A program made the translations under genes and the position numbers. Positions 63,618-64,000 of a stretch of 64,000 nucleotides of DNA are shown here, in pieces. Source of the DNA: DATGSL01 sp964645585 (lineage in GTDB: Bacteria; Verrucomicrobiota; Verrucomicrobiia; Opitutales; T3Sed10-336); NCBI GenBank assembly GCA_964645585.1, contig CAZYAN010000010.1, forward strand, positions 1 to 64,000. The letters run 5' to 3'. Under the pieces are notes generated by a model, which saw only the letters and a list, made by a program, of their open reading frames with translations, was not told where the DNA came from and did no database searches. How positions within the stretch are numbered: the stretch's first letter is position 1; the number at the start of each line of letters is the position of its first letter.

Positions 63618-64000
63618 ATGAAACCTCGCATCTCGGTAATCACCCTCGCCGTCGACGACCTGCAACGCTCGCTCGAGTTCTACCGCGATGGACTGGGACT
63701 GGAAACCGACGGAATCGTTGGCGAAGAATTTCCGTATGGCGCGGTCGTTTTCTTTAAACTTCAGGCCGGATTACAATTGGCGCTCTGGCCGCGGAAAAGT
63801 CTCGCGCACGACACCGGCTTGAACGAGGACAAACGGGAGTCGCCGCCCCGGTTTTCGCTCGGCCACAATGTCGGTTCGGCCGACGAGGTCGATCAGGTGA
63901 TGGCCCGGGCCAAGCAGGCCGGCGCCACGATCGTCAAAGCCGCGCAAGAGACATTCTGGGGCGGGTACGCGGGCTACTTTTTCGATCCGGACCATCATTC
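63618..64000 (+). CDS. VOC (glyoxalase/bleomycin resistance) superfamily protein, truncated by the window end
   Basis: The first 127 residues of a protein continuing beyond the window. It begins M-K-P-R-I-S-V-I-T-L-A-V-D-D-L and contains R-S-L-E-F-Y-R-D-G-L-G-L, then F-F-K-L-Q-A-G-L-Q-L-A, and G-Y-A-G-Y-F-F-D-P-D, the second beta-alpha-beta-beta-beta repeat of the VOC fold. Substrate cannot be inferred; many such proteins are annotated as glyoxalase or fosmidomycin/bleomycin resistance without proof. It is separated by the remnant from the tRNA. Confidence 0.85.
   Translation, partial: MKPRISVITLAVDDLQRSLEFYRDGLGLETDGIVGEEFPYGAVVFFKLQAGLQLALWPRKSLAHDTGLNEDKRESPPRFSLGHNVGSADEVDQVMARAKQAGATIVKAAQETFWGGYAGYFFDPDHH

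Overview
The window looks like a chromosomal piece of a GC-rich free-living bacterium of the Verrucomicrobiota, probably class Opitutia. This is an inference from gene content: two H-X9-DG type pseudopilins, very large secreted proteins sharing a 'DADGDG(V/I)PNL(W/I)E' plus terminal 'L-E-S-(D)L--W...F-R-L' module, a DUF6807 (PmoA-like) protein, sodium/solute symporters beside sugar-acid enzymes, and a lipid A-type acyltransferase that implies an outer membrane. There are no phage, transposon, plasmid or CRISPR signals.

Layout. 1-5.5 kb: two small unknown genes, a secreted trypsin-like lipoprotein, a DUF4434 secreted protein, then an ECF sigma factor overlapping a membrane protein with a periplasmic serine beta-lactamase-type domain. 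5.6-17.7 kb: a polysaccharide-attack block (PL8 lyase with an operator-like palindrome upstream, pseudopilin, frameshifted giant YWTD-propeller protein, secreted FAD-dependent oxidoreductase, M14 murein-amidase-like lipoprotein). 17.9-21.6 kb: signalling block (hybrid histidine kinase, second ECF sigma with its anti-sigma-like partner). 21.8-24.2 kb: secreted sorbosone/glucose dehydrogenase-type protein. 24.3-34.5 kb, all on the minus strand: pseudopilin, 1257-aa LamG protein, heparinase II/III-type lyase, GH43 and xylose isomerase. 34.5-41.6 kb: a divergent sugar-acid cluster (GntR/FCD regulator and DHDPS-family lyase leftwards; SDR, GH88/105, enolase-superfamily dehydratase and SSS symporter rightwards) around a control region carrying two near-identical 36-bp elements. 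41.7-50.3 kb: GH99/71-like secreted protein, MsbA-like exporter, LpxL-type acyltransferase with an extra C-terminal domain, DUF6807 protein, second SSS symporter overlapping an SMP-30 lactonase. 50.5-64 kb: golvesin-tailed amidase, a single polypeptide containing two complete LacI-type repressors, HAD phosphatase, ABC-F ATPase, GT4 glycosyltransferase, DUF1328 peptide, TIGR01777 epimerase, large unknown secreted protein, tRNA-Ser(GCT), a probable gene remnant and a truncated VOC protein.

How it may work together (inference): the PL8, heparinase-like, GH43 and GH88/105 enzymes fit breakdown of an acidic, uronate- and xylose-containing polysaccharide. Released unsaturated oligosaccharides and sugar acids would enter by the two SSS symporters and be processed by the SDR, SMP-30 lactonase, enolase-family dehydratase and DHDPS-family lyase, a set that resembles a non-phosphorylative sugar to sugar-acid to 2-keto-3-deoxy-acid route. 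The strongest candidates for something new are the tandem double LacI protein, the repeated pairing of a pseudopilin with a giant secreted protein beside polysaccharide lyases, and the ECF sigma/serine-hydrolase receptor pair.
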